Source: Micromonospora saelicesensis (lineage in GTDB: Bacteria > Actinomycetota > Actinomycetes > Mycobacteriales > Micromonosporaceae). Taken from it: a DNA stretch of 64,000 nucleotides. The notes below the pieces were generated by a model, which did not search any database, was not told where the DNA came from, and worked only from the letters and a program-made list of their open reading frames with translations. This document shows positions 51,550-60,927 of the stretch, piece by piece. Position 1 is the first letter of the stretch. Every line of letters starts with the position of its first letter. The position numbers and the translations under genes were made by a program. The stretch is taken from assembly GCF_900091575.1 (NCBI RefSeq), contig NZ_FMCR01000002.1:899760-963759 (forward strand). The letters are read 5' to 3'.

Positions 51550-53130
51550 TTGTCCGAATCACCCTTCAACGCCGGAACGCTTCCGGCCGACGACATCGCC
51601 ACCGACGCGGAGCAACGACGGCACCGGCTGTTCGCCACGGCGGACCAGCTCCGGCTCGCCGGACGCGGGATGGAGGCGCTGCACGTCCTGGCGGCGGAGC
51701 TCGCCACGAGTCGCAGCGGCGAGCGCCACCGCGCCCTCCTGCTCGGTCGCCTGGCGCAGATCGTGGCACTGGAGCAGCCGACCACCGCCCTCGCCGGTCT
51801 GCGGGAGGCGCTGAACCTCCGACTGGACACCGGCAGCCGCGGCACCCTGCTCGCCCTGGTCGCCACGATCGCGGCCCGCACGGGACATCCGGACACCGAT
51901 GCCCTGCTGCGTGACGCGGGCACCGCGCACGCCGCGTCGGGTGACCCGACCTCCGCTCGCCACCTCGCCCTCGGCCGGGCCGCCCGTTCGCTCGCACACG
52001 GTGATCTGCCGGGTGCCCAGGCCGTGCTGGCGGCCCTCGACCCGGACTCCTGGGCGGCACGCGCCGACGCCCCGTCCATCCGGGCGGAACGGATCCTCGT
52101 GCAGCTCGGCCTCGGCCGACACCAGGACGCGCGGGCCGCGACCCGCCAGACGCCCGACGCGGCCGACGTTCCACTCACCGGACTGACCGCGCTGGACTGC
52201 CTGCGCATGGTGGCAGTGGGAGAGCTGCCCGAGGCGGCCGCGCTGGCCGTCACGACACTCAGCTCCGGCTCTGCGGACCTCAGTAGGGAGGTGCGTGCCC
52301 TATTGGTCGCGGTGATCGGCGAGGTCCGCTACCGCCGGGGCGAACACGACGACGCCCGCGCCATCCTGCGCACCTGCCTCGCCGAGGACCGGTGGCCCGA
52401 CCGGACGATGTGGACGTTCGCGTTCTGCGTGGCGGTGCGCGACCCGGCCCTCAGCGCGCCGGCCGGCCTGCTCACCACTGTCGTCGCCGACCTGCACCGG
52501 TCGGTCCGGTCGCTCCTGCCCGTGCCGCACTTCGGCCCCCGACTGGTACGCGCGGCGGTGGCGGCCGACGACACCCGGGCCGCCCGCCGGGTCACCGAAC
52601 TGGTCGAGCTGGTCTCCACCCGTACCCCGGTGCCGCTGTGGCACGCGCTGGCCGACCAGAGCCGCGGGTTGCGCGACGGCGACCCGGACGCCCTCCGTTC
52701 GGCGGTCGACCGGCTGCGCACCACCGCCGCGCGGCCGGCGCTGGCCGACGCGTTGCTCGACCTCGCGAACAGTCCCCGGGCACGATCCGGGGAGGCGCGC
52801 GATGCCGCGCACGAGGCGGCTGCCCTCTACGCCCGGATCGGCGCTCCTGGCGACCAGGCGATCGCGGACCGGCGCTGCGCCGACCTCGCCGCCACCCCGC
52901 GCCACCGGCCGTCGATCGACGAGCCGCCAAGCCGGGGCATCGGCGCGCTCACCCCGGCCGAGGAGCGGGTGGCCGAGATGCTCGCCACTGGTGCCACCAA
53001 GAAGGAGGCGGCCCGGAGCCTCTTCGTCTCCTTCCACACCGTGGACACCCAACTCCGCTCCATATACCACAAGCTGGGCATTCACAATCGGATGCAGTTG
53101 ATGCGGGCCTGGGAACGGACCAGACGATAA
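51550..53130 (+). CDS. LuxR-type regulator with helical (TPR-like) N-terminal region
   Basis: 526 residues from TTG 51550 (GGGGAG seven bases upstream). Residues ~20-440 are repeated Ala/Leu-rich helices like the TPR part of MalT/LAL regulators, but no P-loop ATPase domain is present. The C-terminal ~60 residues are a LuxR helix-turn-helix (LTPAEERVAEMLATGATKKEAARSLFVSFHTVDTQLRSIYHKLGIHNR). So it is a shortened LAL-like regulator without ATP binding. Target genes unknown; the GNAT gene begins eight bases downstream. Confidence 0.85.
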   Translation: MSESPFNAGTLPADDIATDAEQRRHRLFATADQLRLAGRGMEALHVLAAELATSRSGERHRALLLGRLAQIVALEQPTTALAGLREALNLRLDTGSRGTLLALVATIAARTGHPDTDALLRDAGTAHAASGDPTSARHLALGRAARSLAHGDLPGAQAVLAALDPDSWAARADAPSIRAERILVQLGLGRHQDARAATRQTPDAADVPLTGLTALDCLRMVAVGELPEAAALAVTTLSSGSADLSREVRALLVAVIGEVRYRRGEHDDARAILRTCLAEDRWPDRTMWTFAFCVAVRDPALSAPAGLLTTVVADLHRSVRSLLPVPHFGPRLVRAAVAADDTRAARRVTELVELVSTRTPVPLWHALADQSRGLRDGDPDALRSAVDRLRTTAARPALADALLDLANSPRARSGEARDAAHEAAALYARIGAPGDQAIADRRCADLAATPRHRPSIDEPPSRGIGALTPAEERVAEMLATGATKKEAARSLFVSFHTVDTQLRSIYHKLGIHNRMQLMRAWERTRR

Positions 53131-53137
53131 TCGGCCG

Positions 53138-53965
53138 ATGACCGCGCCAGCCGACCTGACCCCGCTCGCCGAAGCCGTGGAGTGCGAATTCATGCACTCC
53201 TACGAGTCGCAGGCGCCCGGGCCCACGTACACCGGACTCGGGATCGCGACCACCCGCATCGGCGGCGGTGTCGCCCTCGCCATGCGCAACGATCCCTCCG
53301 GCGGGTACTGGAACAAGGCCCTCGGCTTCGGCACCACCGAGCCGTTCACCGTGCAGACCCTGGACCGCGTCCTCGACTTCTATCGGAAGCAGGGCGTCGA
53401 CCAGGCAGTCCTCCAGCTCGTTCCGTCGGTGCTGCCGGCGGGCTTCGACGAGGTCGCTGCCGCGCGCGGGCTTGAGCCGGGAAGCACCTGGGTCAAGCTC
53501 GGCGCCCGACCCGGCGACGTCGCCACGGCGCAGACCCGCCTGCGCGTCGCCCCGGTGCCGGCTGCCGAGGCGCGGCGCTGGGCCGACGTGGTGCTCACCG
53601 GCTTCGGCATGCCGACCGGTGGGCTCACCGACATGCTGGCCGCGACTGTCGGCCAGCCGGCGTGGCGACCGTACGCGGCCTGGGACGACGGCGAACTGGT
53701 CGCGGGCGGCAACCTGTTCCTGCACGGCGAGGCCGCGTCGCTCAACGCCGCCGCGACGGCCACCGGTCACCGCGGCCTCGGGGCACAGTCGGCGCTGATC
53801 GCCGCCCGCGCCCGAGCCGCGGCCGAGGCGGGATGCCGGTGGCTGTTCGCCGAGACCGGCAAGCCCGCGCCCGGCCAGCAGAACCCGTCGCTGAACAACA
53901 TGCGCCGGGCCGGGCTGGTGCCGCTCTACGAACGCCGCAACTGGGTCTGGCGAGCAGCTTCCTGA
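53138..53965 (+). CDS. GNAT-family N-acetyltransferase
   Basis: 275 residues. The C-terminal half has the acetyl-CoA binding pattern (ATATGHRGLGAQSALIAARARAAAEAGCRWLFAETG, with G/A-rich pyrophosphate loop GHRGLG), followed by NPSLNNMRRAGLVPLYERRNW. The N-terminal half (~1-130) is a second, degenerate GNAT-like unit. It probably shares a transcript with the LuxR-type regulator. Acceptor unknown. It is convergent with the aldo/keto reductase, 16 bases apart. Confidence 0.82.
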   Translation: MTAPADLTPLAEAVECEFMHSYESQAPGPTYTGLGIATTRIGGGVALAMRNDPSGGYWNKALGFGTTEPFTVQTLDRVLDFYRKQGVDQAVLQLVPSVLPAGFDEVAAARGLEPGSTWVKLGARPGDVATAQTRLRVAPVPAAEARRWADVVLTGFGMPTGGLTDMLAATVGQPAWRPYAAWDDGELVAGGNLFLHGEAASLNAAATATGHRGLGAQSALIAARARAAAEAGCRWLFAETGKPAPGQQNPSLNNMRRAGLVPLYERRNWVWRAAS

Positions 53966-53980
53966 GGCCGCCCGCCGCTG

Positions 53981-54991
53981 TCACTTCTCGCTGTCGAGCA
54001 GCGCCATCATGGCGGTCGCGTACCGCTGGCCGGAGGCGGCGCCGGCCGGCACGGCACGCTCGATCTCGTCCAGCGCGTCCTGGTCGAGCACCAGGTCGAC
54101 AGCGGCCAGCGACTCGGCCAGCCGGTCCCGCCGCCGCGCCCCGACCAGCGGCACGATCTGTTCGCCCTGTGCCGCCACCCAGGCGATCGCCACCTGGCTC
54201 GTGGTCGCACCCAGCCGCTGCGCGACCCGGCCGAGCGCGTCCACCAGGCGCAGGTTGGCGGCCAGGTGCTCGCCCTGGAACCGTGGGCTGTTGGCCCGGA
54301 AGTCCGTGCCGGTCAGCGCACGGTCGGCGGACCAGTGGCCGCTGAGCAGACCTCGGGACAGCACCCCGTAGGCGGTCAACCCGATGCCCAGCTCCCGCAG
54401 CGCCGGCAGGATGGTGGCCTCCGGGCCCCGGGAGAGCAGCGAGTACTCGATCTGGACGTCGCTGATTGGCGCCACCGCCGCGGCCCTGCGGATGCTCTCC
54501 GCGCTCACCTCGGAGAGCCCGATGTGCCGGATGTAGCCGGCCTGCTGCATCTCCAGCAGCGCGCCCACGGTCTCCTCGACCGGCACCTGCGGGTTCAGCC
54601 GCGACGGCCGGTAGATGTCGATGTAGTCGGTGCCCAACCGTCGCAGTGAGTACGCCAGCCGGTCCTTCACCGCCGCCGCCGACACGTCGTACGGTGCCGC
54701 CTGGAAGCCGCCGTCGGGTGTCCGGCGTGCGCCGAACTTCACGCTGAGCACCACCTCGTCCCGGCGACGCTCCCGCAGCACACGGCCGATCAGCATCTCG
54801 TTGTGACCCGACCCGTAGAAGTCCGCGGTGTCGATCAGGTTCACACCGGCGTCGATCGCCGCGTGCAGCGTCGCGACGCTCTCCGCCTCGTCGGCCGGCC
54901 CGTACAGGTCGGACATGCCCATCGCGCCGAGCCCGATGATCGACACCTCCGGCCCGGAGGCACCCAACCGTCGCCGTCGTAGACCCGTCAT
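53981..54991 (-). CDS. Aldo/keto reductase (AKR13-like)
   Basis: 336 residues from ATG 54991 (AAGGAG upstream). NADPH-dependent AKR: catalytic Asp/Tyr in LIDTADFYGSGHNE, Lys in VLSVKFGARR, the tetrad His position in DYIDIYRPSRLNP is replaced by Pro-Ser context (IYRPSR), a known trait of this subgroup. C-terminal cofactor part IVPLVGARRRDRLAESLAAVD. It diverges from a tetR gene with a repeat-rich operator between, so the TetR protein probably controls it. Confidence 0.87.
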   Translation of the reverse strand: MTGLRRRRLGASGPEVSIIGLGAMGMSDLYGPADEAESVATLHAAIDAGVNLIDTADFYGSGHNEMLIGRVLRERRRDEVVLSVKFGARRTPDGGFQAAPYDVSAAAVKDRLAYSLRRLGTDYIDIYRPSRLNPQVPVEETVGALLEMQQAGYIRHIGLSEVSAESIRRAAAVAPISDVQIEYSLLSRGPEATILPALRELGIGLTAYGVLSRGLLSGHWSADRALTGTDFRANSPRFQGEHLAANLRLVDALGRVAQRLGATTSQVAIAWVAAQGEQIVPLVGARRRDRLAESLAAVDLVLDQDALDEIERAVPAGAASGQRYATAMMALLDSEK

Positions 54992-55050
54992 GTCGCTCGT
55001 CTCCTTCGGTCGTCGTGGCGGTGCGTCATCGTGTCCGGGCACCGCTGTGT

Positions 55051-55097
55051 ACGCTGTGTCCATATAACCAGCATGTAGACAGCGTGTCCATATAACC
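55051..55097. promoter_or_regulatory. TetR operator region: two 14-bp direct repeats plus inverted ends
   Basis: GTGTCCATATAACC occurs at 55056-55069 and 55084-55097 (28-base period). ACGCTGT (55051-55057) and ACAGCGT (55079-55085) are inverted copies. The second direct repeat also supplies the TATAAC -10 element for tetR. All this is in the 116-base divergent gap, so binding here would block both genes. Confidence 0.7.
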
Positions 55098-55107
55098 GGG
55101 AGGACCA

Positions 55108-55716
55108 GTGGCCGAGCTCACGCCGGACGCCCAGACGCCAGCCCGCCGTGGTCGCGGCCGCCGCCCCGCCGATCAGGTACGCGCGGAGATCCTCACGGCC
55201 GCCGGTGAACTCCTGCTGGCCGAGGGCATGGCCGGCTTCACCATCGAGAAGGTCGCGGCCCACGCCGGAGCCAGCCGGATGACCATCTACAAGTGGTGGC
55301 CCTCCAAGGGGGCGCTCGCCCTGGACGGCTACTTCACAGTCGTCGCGCCCACCCTGGCCTTCACCGACACCGCCGACATCGTCGCCGACCTGACCAACCA
55401 GCTCGTCGCCTTCGTCCACCTGGTGCGGGACACCACCGCCGGGCGGGTCATCAGCCAGCTCATCGGGCAGGCGCAGACCGATCCGGAACTGGCTGCCGCC
55501 TACCGCGAGCGCTACTCCGGCCCCCGTCGGGCCCTCGCCGTCGAGACCCTCACCCGGGCCATGGCCCGGGGGCAGCTACGGCCCGACATCGACAGCGAAT
55601 CCGTCGTCGACCAGCTCTGGGGCGCCTGCTACCACCGGCTTCTCATCGCCGACCTGCCGCTCACCGAGGACTTCGCCCGCACCCTGGTCGACAACCTCAT
55701 CCGCGGACTGCGCTGA
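55108..55716 (+). CDS. TetR-family regulator
   Basis: 202 residues from GTG 55108 with GGGAGG upstream. An N-terminal basic stretch (RRGRGRRPADQVRAEILTAAGELL) leads into the TetR helix-turn-helix (~40-70: IEKVAAHAGASRMTIYKWWPSKGAL). The C-terminal ligand domain (~80-195) contains TAGRVISQLIGQAQTDPELAAAYRERY, the TetR_C_11-like type. Likely represses the divergent aldo/keto reductase gene and itself. Confidence 0.9.
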   Translation: MAELTPDAQTPARRGRGRRPADQVRAEILTAAGELLLAEGMAGFTIEKVAAHAGASRMTIYKWWPSKGALALDGYFTVVAPTLAFTDTADIVADLTNQLVAFVHLVRDTTAGRVISQLIGQAQTDPELAAAYRERYSGPRRALAVETLTRAMARGQLRPDIDSESVVDQLWGACYHRLLIADLPLTEDFARTLVDNLIRGLR

Positions 55717-55801
55717 CCGGCAACCGGTCCGGCCACCGCGCATGCCACGGAGCGACCGGGCCCCGTGGGCGACCACTGACCAAACATGAAGATCATGTTC
55801 A

Positions 55802-55829
55802 ATCGATGCTAACGTCATTGATCGATGCT
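55802..55829 (+). promoter_or_regulatory. Direct repeats upstream of the SARP gene
   Basis: ATCGATGCT at 55802-55810 and 55821-55829 are exact direct repeats with a 19-base period, 49 bases upstream of the SARP start. SARP proteins bind direct heptamer repeats near -35 (family knowledge), so this is a candidate self-regulation site. Confidence 0.45.
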
Positions 55830-55877
55830 CATACGATCGTCACTCTCGCCCGGCCGGCACCGCAAACTGAGGTGAGG

Positions 55878-58700
55878 ATGCCCCTCCACTTCGACCTGCT
55901 CGGGCCGCTGACAGTGTCACGGGACGGCCGACCGGTCGCCCTCGGGTCGACTAAACAGCAGCTGGTGCTGGCCGCGCTGCTGCTACGCCCCGGTGAGGCG
56001 ATCTCCGCCAACGAGCTGATGACGATGGTGTGGGGCGACCAGCCCCCCGCCTCGGCCGCCGCGAACCTGCGCACCTACCTGCGAGGGCTGCGCCAGGCAC
56101 TCGACTGCGCCGCGGGCGAGCGCCGCCGGATCGTCACCACACCGGGCGGTTACCTGCTTCGCGTCGAGCCGGACGAGCGGGACGTGGACCGGTTCGACGC
56201 GGCGGCGGCGCGCGGACGGGCAGCGCTGGCCGCCGGCGACCCGGCGGCGGCGCAGCCGGAGCTGGCCCTCGCGCTCGGCATGTGGCGGGGGCCCGCCTTC
56301 GCCGGGCTGCCGCTGCCCCGGCTCCTCACCGGCCGGGTCGCGCGGATCACCGAGCGGCGGCTGCTGACCGAGGAGGACCACGCCGCGGCTCGGCTCGCGC
56401 TCGGCGAGGCGGCCCAGGTGATACCCCGGTTGCGGGCGCTGCTCGACCGTCACCCACTGCGGCAACGGGCCTGGTCCCACCTCATGACCGGCCTCTACCA
56501 GATCGGCGACATCGCCGGGGCTCTGGCAGCGTTTCAGCAGGCCAGGCGCGCGCTGGCCGAGGAGACCGGGATGGACCCCGGCCCCGAGCTGACCCGGTTG
56601 CACGACGACATCCTGCACCACCGCCTCGGCCAGCAGGTCGCGACGACCGGGCCGGCGGACGACGCGTCGGCCGGCGCGGCACCGGGCCGTCCTCAGCAAC
56701 TGCCACTGGCCCTGCCCGGTTTCGTCGGGCGCAGCGCCGAACTCGACCTCCTCGACGCGACCCTCGGCGCCCGGCTCGAACGACCAGCCACAGTGGACAT
56801 CGTCACCATCAGCGGCATGGCCGGCGTGGGCAAGACGACGCTCGCGCTGCACTGGGCCCATCGGGCCGCCGACCGCTTTCCCGACGGCCAGTTGTACGTC
56901 AACCTCCGAGGCTACGACGACGCGGACGCGGTGTCCCCCGCCGATGCCCTGGTCGACTTCCTCGAGGCGCTCGGCGTACCGGTCGGCCGCATCCCCAGCA
57001 GCGTCGACGCTCGGGCCGGGCTGTACCGCAGCCTGCTGGCCTCGCGTCGGATGCTCGTCGTCCTCGACAACTCGCGCGACGCCGACCAGGTACGACCGCT
57101 GCTGCCCGGCGTGGGCCAGTGCGCGGTCCTGGTGACCAGCCGCGACCAGCTCAGCAGCCTCATCGTGGCCGAGGGCGCCCGACCGTTGACGCTGGAGGTG
57201 CTGACGGCCGCCGAGTCGACGAGGCTGCTCCGCAGCCGGCTGGGTGACGACCGGGTGATCGCGGAAGCGGCGGCGACCAGCGAGGTGATCGAGTCGACCG
57301 GTCGCCTCCCGCTCGCCCTGTCCATCGTGGCGGCCCGGCTGACCGCCCGGCCCAGCTTCCCGATCGACGCCGTCGCGGCCCAACTACGTCCGTCCGAGTC
57401 CCGGCTGGAGCAACTGGCCGACGGGGACGTCCGCCGGATCTTCTCCTGGTCGTACCGGGCGCTGAGCACCGAGGCGGCCCGCCTGCTGCGCCTGCTGGGC
57501 CTGCACCCGGGCCCGGACCTGACCGGAGACGCCGCCGCCGCGCTGCTCGGCCGTCCCCGGGCGGCCGTCACCCCGCTGCTGAAGGAGCTGACCCGGCTGC
57601 ACCTGCTGACCGAGCACCTACCCGAGCGGTACGCCCTGCACGACCTGCTCCGGTCATACGCGGCCGAACTGGCCCAGGCATCCGACCTGGCGGAGGAGCG
57701 ACAGGCCGCCGCGCGCCGGATGTACGACCACTACCTGCACAGCGCGCACCCCGGCGCCGTGTTGCTCCAGCCGACCTGGGCACCCATCGCGCTGGAACCA
57801 CCGATGCCGGTGAACGTGCACGTGCCGATGCCCGACCGGGTCGTCGCGGCGGCCTGGTTCCACGCCGAGCACCCCGTTCTGCTGCGGGTGCTGCGTCAGG
57901 CCGCGGAGACCGGCTTCGAGCGGTACGCCTGCCAGCTCGCCTGGGCCCTGGCCGCGTACCTCGCGCCTCGGGGCATGTTCCAGGAGCAGCTCGCCGCGCA
58001 GCAGGCGGCGCTCGCGGCGGCGCAGCGGATCGGCGACGTCCGGGCGCAGGCGCAGGCCAGCCGGATGCTCGCCCGCGCACTCATGCGGCTCGGCGACCAG
58101 CACGCGGCCGAGCACCACGTGCAGCGGGCGCTCGAACTGTACGAACAGCTTGAGGACCTGGACAGCCTGGCGCTGATCCTGCGCCAGTACACCGAGCACT
58201 GCACCCAGTACGGCCGGCTGGACGAGGCGCTCAAGCACAGTGCCGAGGCGCTGCGGGTCTCGCGGCTCATCGGCAACCGGTACGCCGAGGCGCGCGCGCT
58301 GAACGTCAAGGGTTACCTGCACGCCCTGACCGGCGACTACCACCAGGCCGTCGTCGACTGCGCCGAGGCGCTGGCCGAACAGGAGGCGATCGACGATCGG
58401 GTCGGGCAGGCCGCGACGTTGGACAGTCTGGGCTTCGCGTACCACCGGCTCGGTGACCCGGCCCGGGCGGCGGCCTGTTACGAGCAGTCCGTCCAACGCT
58501 TCCAGGAATCGGCCAACCGGTATCACGAAGGGCTGACCCTCGTCCGGCTCGGCGAGGCGCGCGAGGCGATGGCGGACCCTCCGGCCGCTGCCGAGGCATG
58601 GCAGCGGGCCATCCGGATCTACGACGACCTGGGCGACCCCGCCGCCGACGTGGTGCGACAGCTGCTGGCACGCGTCGCGCCCGGCACTCCGGCTCGCTGA
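55878..58700 (+). CDS. Large SARP-family regulator (AfsR-like: wHTH, BTAD, NB-ARC, TPR)
   Basis: 940 residues from ATG 55878, with GAGG nearby; the frame opens far upstream but that part is a shadow of tetR. DNA-binding winged helix ~1-90 (LHFDLLGPLTVSRDGRPVAL, LLLRPGEAISANELMTMVWGD). BTAD domain ~95-240 with AFQQARRALAEETGMDPGPEL. NB-ARC ATPase ~280-560: Walker A ISGMAGVGKTTLALHW and Walker B RRMLVVLDNSRD. TPR repeats ~640-930 (CYEQSVQRFQESANRYHEGL is one). This is the AfsR layout, an activator of secondary metabolism. It lies convergent to the lanthipeptide operon, which is its likely target. Confidence 0.9.
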   Translation: MPLHFDLLGPLTVSRDGRPVALGSTKQQLVLAALLLRPGEAISANELMTMVWGDQPPASAAANLRTYLRGLRQALDCAAGERRRIVTTPGGYLLRVEPDERDVDRFDAAAARGRAALAAGDPAAAQPELALALGMWRGPAFAGLPLPRLLTGRVARITERRLLTEEDHAAARLALGEAAQVIPRLRALLDRHPLRQRAWSHLMTGLYQIGDIAGALAAFQQARRALAEETGMDPGPELTRLHDDILHHRLGQQVATTGPADDASAGAAPGRPQQLPLALPGFVGRSAELDLLDATLGARLERPATVDIVTISGMAGVGKTTLALHWAHRAADRFPDGQLYVNLRGYDDADAVSPADALVDFLEALGVPVGRIPSSVDARAGLYRSLLASRRMLVVLDNSRDADQVRPLLPGVGQCAVLVTSRDQLSSLIVAEGARPLTLEVLTAAESTRLLRSRLGDDRVIAEAAATSEVIESTGRLPLALSIVAARLTARPSFPIDAVAAQLRPSESRLEQLADGDVRRIFSWSYRALSTEAARLLRLLGLHPGPDLTGDAAAALLGRPRAAVTPLLKELTRLHLLTEHLPERYALHDLLRSYAAELAQASDLAEERQAAARRMYDHYLHSAHPGAVLLQPTWAPIALEPPMPVNVHVPMPDRVVAAAWFHAEHPVLLRVLRQAAETGFERYACQLAWALAAYLAPRGMFQEQLAAQQAALAAAQRIGDVRAQAQASRMLARALMRLGDQHAAEHHVQRALELYEQLEDLDSLALILRQYTEHCTQYGRLDEALKHSAEALRVSRLIGNRYAEARALNVKGYLHALTGDYHQAVVDCAEALAEQEAIDDRVGQAATLDSLGFAYHRLGDPARAAACYEQSVQRFQESANRYHEGLTLVRLGEAREAMADPPAAAEAWQRAIRIYDDLGDPAADVVRQLLARVAPGTPAR

Positions 58701-58735
58701 CCCGGAGCGCCCGGCACCCCGGCTCGCTGACCCGG
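58677..58735. repeat. 30-bp tandem duplication across the SARP stop codon
   Basis: Two copies with a 30-base period (58677-58705 and 58707-58735) and a single mismatch (CACTCC versus CACCCC) each contain CCGGCTCGCTGACCCGG, including the TGA stop. The first copy holds the real stop; the second is untranslated. It is a recent duplication that would also supply a spare stop. Confidence 0.8.
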
Positions 58736-58752
58736 CGCACTGGGACCCCCGG

Positions 58753-60927
58753 CTACAGCGGCCGGGCCGTCTGGAGCTGGTCGCGGATCAGCGCCTCGTA
58801 GTAGCGCCCGTGCGCGATCAGCTCGTCGTGCGTGCCCTGCTCCACCAGGGAACCCTCCTCCATCACACCGATCAGGTCCGCGTTGAGCACTGTGCTCAAC
58901 CGGTGCGCGATGACGATCCTGGTGCACGACAGCGCCGAGAGGACCTCGTCCACCCGACGCTCGGTGACCACGTCCAGGTGGCTGGTCGCCTCGTCGAGCA
59001 GCAGCAGCGGCGGGTTGTGCACGAGGGCGCGGGCGAGGGCCAGCCGTTGCCGCTGGCCGCCGGAGAGCCCTCCGCCGCCCTCGGTGAGTCGGGTCTCGTA
59101 CGCCATCGGCATCGCCATGATCTCGTCGTGGATCTGCGCGCGCTCGGCGGCGAGGACAACCTCGTCGTAGGTCGCCGACGGATGTCCGAGGGAGATGTTG
59201 TCGCGGACGGACCCGGCGAACAGGGCGGGCTCCTGGGTGACCATGCCACACCAGCGGCGCAGCTCGCGGAAGTCGAGGTCCTGGAGCAGACGCCCGTCGA
59301 ATCGGACCTCGCCCTCGCTGGGCACGTACAGCCCGATGATGGTCTTGGCGAGCGTCGTCTTGCCCGATCCGGTCCGCCCGACGAGCGCCACCTTCGCGCC
59401 GGGCGGGATGGTCAGGTCGACCCCGCGTACGGCCCAGGCGGCGTTGGCGCTGTAGCGCATGCCGACCCCGGTCAGCGTCACCTGCCCGGAGATGCGGCCC
59501 GGCGGCTGGGACGTGGACCGGTCCTGCTCGGCGGCCTCGTCCATCACGTCCCGGATCCGTTCCAGGTGGGTGCCGACCGTCTGTAGTTGACGGGCCGTGT
59601 TGACCAGGCCCATCAACGGGGTGAGCACGGCTGCGGCGAGGGCGTTGAGCGCCAGCATGGTGCCCAGCGACATCGCGCCGGCGACGACCTGGTGGGCGCC
59701 GACCCACAGCAGGAGCAGCGGCGAGCCCATCCGGAACACCCCGAGCGTCGCCTCCAACCCGGTCTCCAGCTGACGGCGGTGCAGCGAGGCGAACTGCCGG
59801 GTCTGGAAGAGACCGGACCAGCGGCCGAGGACCTGCTGCTCGGCGCCCATCGCCTTCACCGTCTCGGCGCCGGCCAGCACCTCGACCGCGTAGTTCTGCT
59901 CCTCGGCCTGGGCGGCGATGTCGCGGTGCGTGCGTTCCCGCATGGCCCGGTACGTCGCCACGATCGCGCCCAGTTGCAGCAGACCCAGGCCCAGCACCAG
60001 CCAGGCGTAGAGCGGTGTGAACGCCAGGAGCATGCCGATGTAGACGACGACGAACAGGCCGTCGAGGACGAGCGACATCGTCTGGCTGGTGACCAGGTCG
60101 CGGATGACGGTGTTGCTGGACATCCGCATCAGCAGGTCGCCGCTGCTGCGCAACTGGAAGTAGGAGTACGGCAGGGCGAGCAGGTGGTCGAAGAAGCGCC
60201 GCATCATGGTGTCGTCCATGCGCGCGTGCAACACGTTGAGAGCGGCACCTCGGGCGTAGGTGCCCACCCCCTGGGTGGCCAACAGCAGGAGCATGCCGAG
60301 GCCGAGGACGGTCAGGGCGTCGACCTGTCCCTTCCCGATCACCGTGTCGACCGCGAACTTGGTGATCAGTGCGGGCAGCAGCACCGCCAACTGGAGCAGC
60401 AGCGAGACGACCAGGACCAGGCCGAGCAGCGGACGGGAGAAGGTCAGCATGCTGCGGGCGAAGCGCAGCGAGGCCAACCGTCCCGGGCTGGGGCGTCGCT
60501 CGAACTCCTCGCCCGGTGTGAGTTCGATGGCGATTCCGGTGAATCCCTCGCCGAACTCCTCGCGGCTCATCCGCCGCCGGCCCATCCCCGGGTCGACGAC
60601 GACGGCGCCGCGTCGGTCCCACCGCTCCAGCACCAGATAGTGCCGGAAGTTCCAGTGCACGATCGCCGGCAACCGCAGCTGCGGCAGTCCGTCGAGGTCG
60701 ACGCTGACGCCTCGGGCCCGCATCCCCGTCCGGCGGGCGAGTTGGGTCATCTGCAACGCCGTGGCCCCGTCGCGGCCGATGCCCAACTGCTCCCGACACT
60801 CGGCGACGGAGGTCCACCGCCGGTAGGAGCTGAAGACCATGGCCAGGCACGCGGCACCGCATTCGGTGGCGCTCATCTGGAGCATGATCGGCACCCGGCG
60901 ACGCGGTCGCAGCCAGCTCATCGTCAT
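58753..60927 (-). CDS. lanT: C39-peptidase ABC exporter for lanthipeptide (NHLM type)
   Basis: 724 residues. Peptidase C39 domain ~10-150: catalytic Cys in QMSATECGAACLAMV (~22), His in HWNFRHYLVLE (~95), Asp in VVDPGMGRR. Membrane domain ~165-440 with six helices; ATPase domain ~480-710: Walker A LVGRTGSGKTTL, signature GGGLSGGQRQRLALARAL, Walker B LLLLDEATSHLD, H-loop AHRLS. It cuts the leader peptide at a Gly-Gly-type site and exports the product. The start overlaps the HlyD-like gene (ATGA). The longer 867-residue frame is a shadow. Confidence 0.92.
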   Translation of the reverse strand: MTMSWLRPRRRVPIMLQMSATECGAACLAMVFSSYRRWTSVAECREQLGIGRDGATALQMTQLARRTGMRARGVSVDLDGLPQLRLPAIVHWNFRHYLVLERWDRRGAVVVDPGMGRRRMSREEFGEGFTGIAIELTPGEEFERRPSPGRLASLRFARSMLTFSRPLLGLVLVVSLLLQLAVLLPALITKFAVDTVIGKGQVDALTVLGLGMLLLLATQGVGTYARGAALNVLHARMDDTMMRRFFDHLLALPYSYFQLRSSGDLLMRMSSNTVIRDLVTSQTMSLVLDGLFVVVYIGMLLAFTPLYAWLVLGLGLLQLGAIVATYRAMRERTHRDIAAQAEEQNYAVEVLAGAETVKAMGAEQQVLGRWSGLFQTRQFASLHRRQLETGLEATLGVFRMGSPLLLLWVGAHQVVAGAMSLGTMLALNALAAAVLTPLMGLVNTARQLQTVGTHLERIRDVMDEAAEQDRSTSQPPGRISGQVTLTGVGMRYSANAAWAVRGVDLTIPPGAKVALVGRTGSGKTTLAKTIIGLYVPSEGEVRFDGRLLQDLDFRELRRWCGMVTQEPALFAGSVRDNISLGHPSATYDEVVLAAERAQIHDEIMAMPMAYETRLTEGGGGLSGGQRQRLALARALVHNPPLLLLDEATSHLDVVTERRVDEVLSALSCTRIVIAHRLSTVLNADLIGVMEEGSLVEQGTHDELIAHGRYYEALIRDQLQTARPL

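Noticed and set aside
53981..54991. Aldo/keto reductase as part of the fucose pathway
   Set aside because: It lies 25 kb away, has its own TetR operator, and the fucose operon already has an AKR enzyme with better context.
55293..55877. Long N-terminal extension of the SARP frame
   Set aside because: It overlaps the tetR gene in another frame and is Arg/His/Pro-rich. The SARP fold begins at the ATG at 55878.
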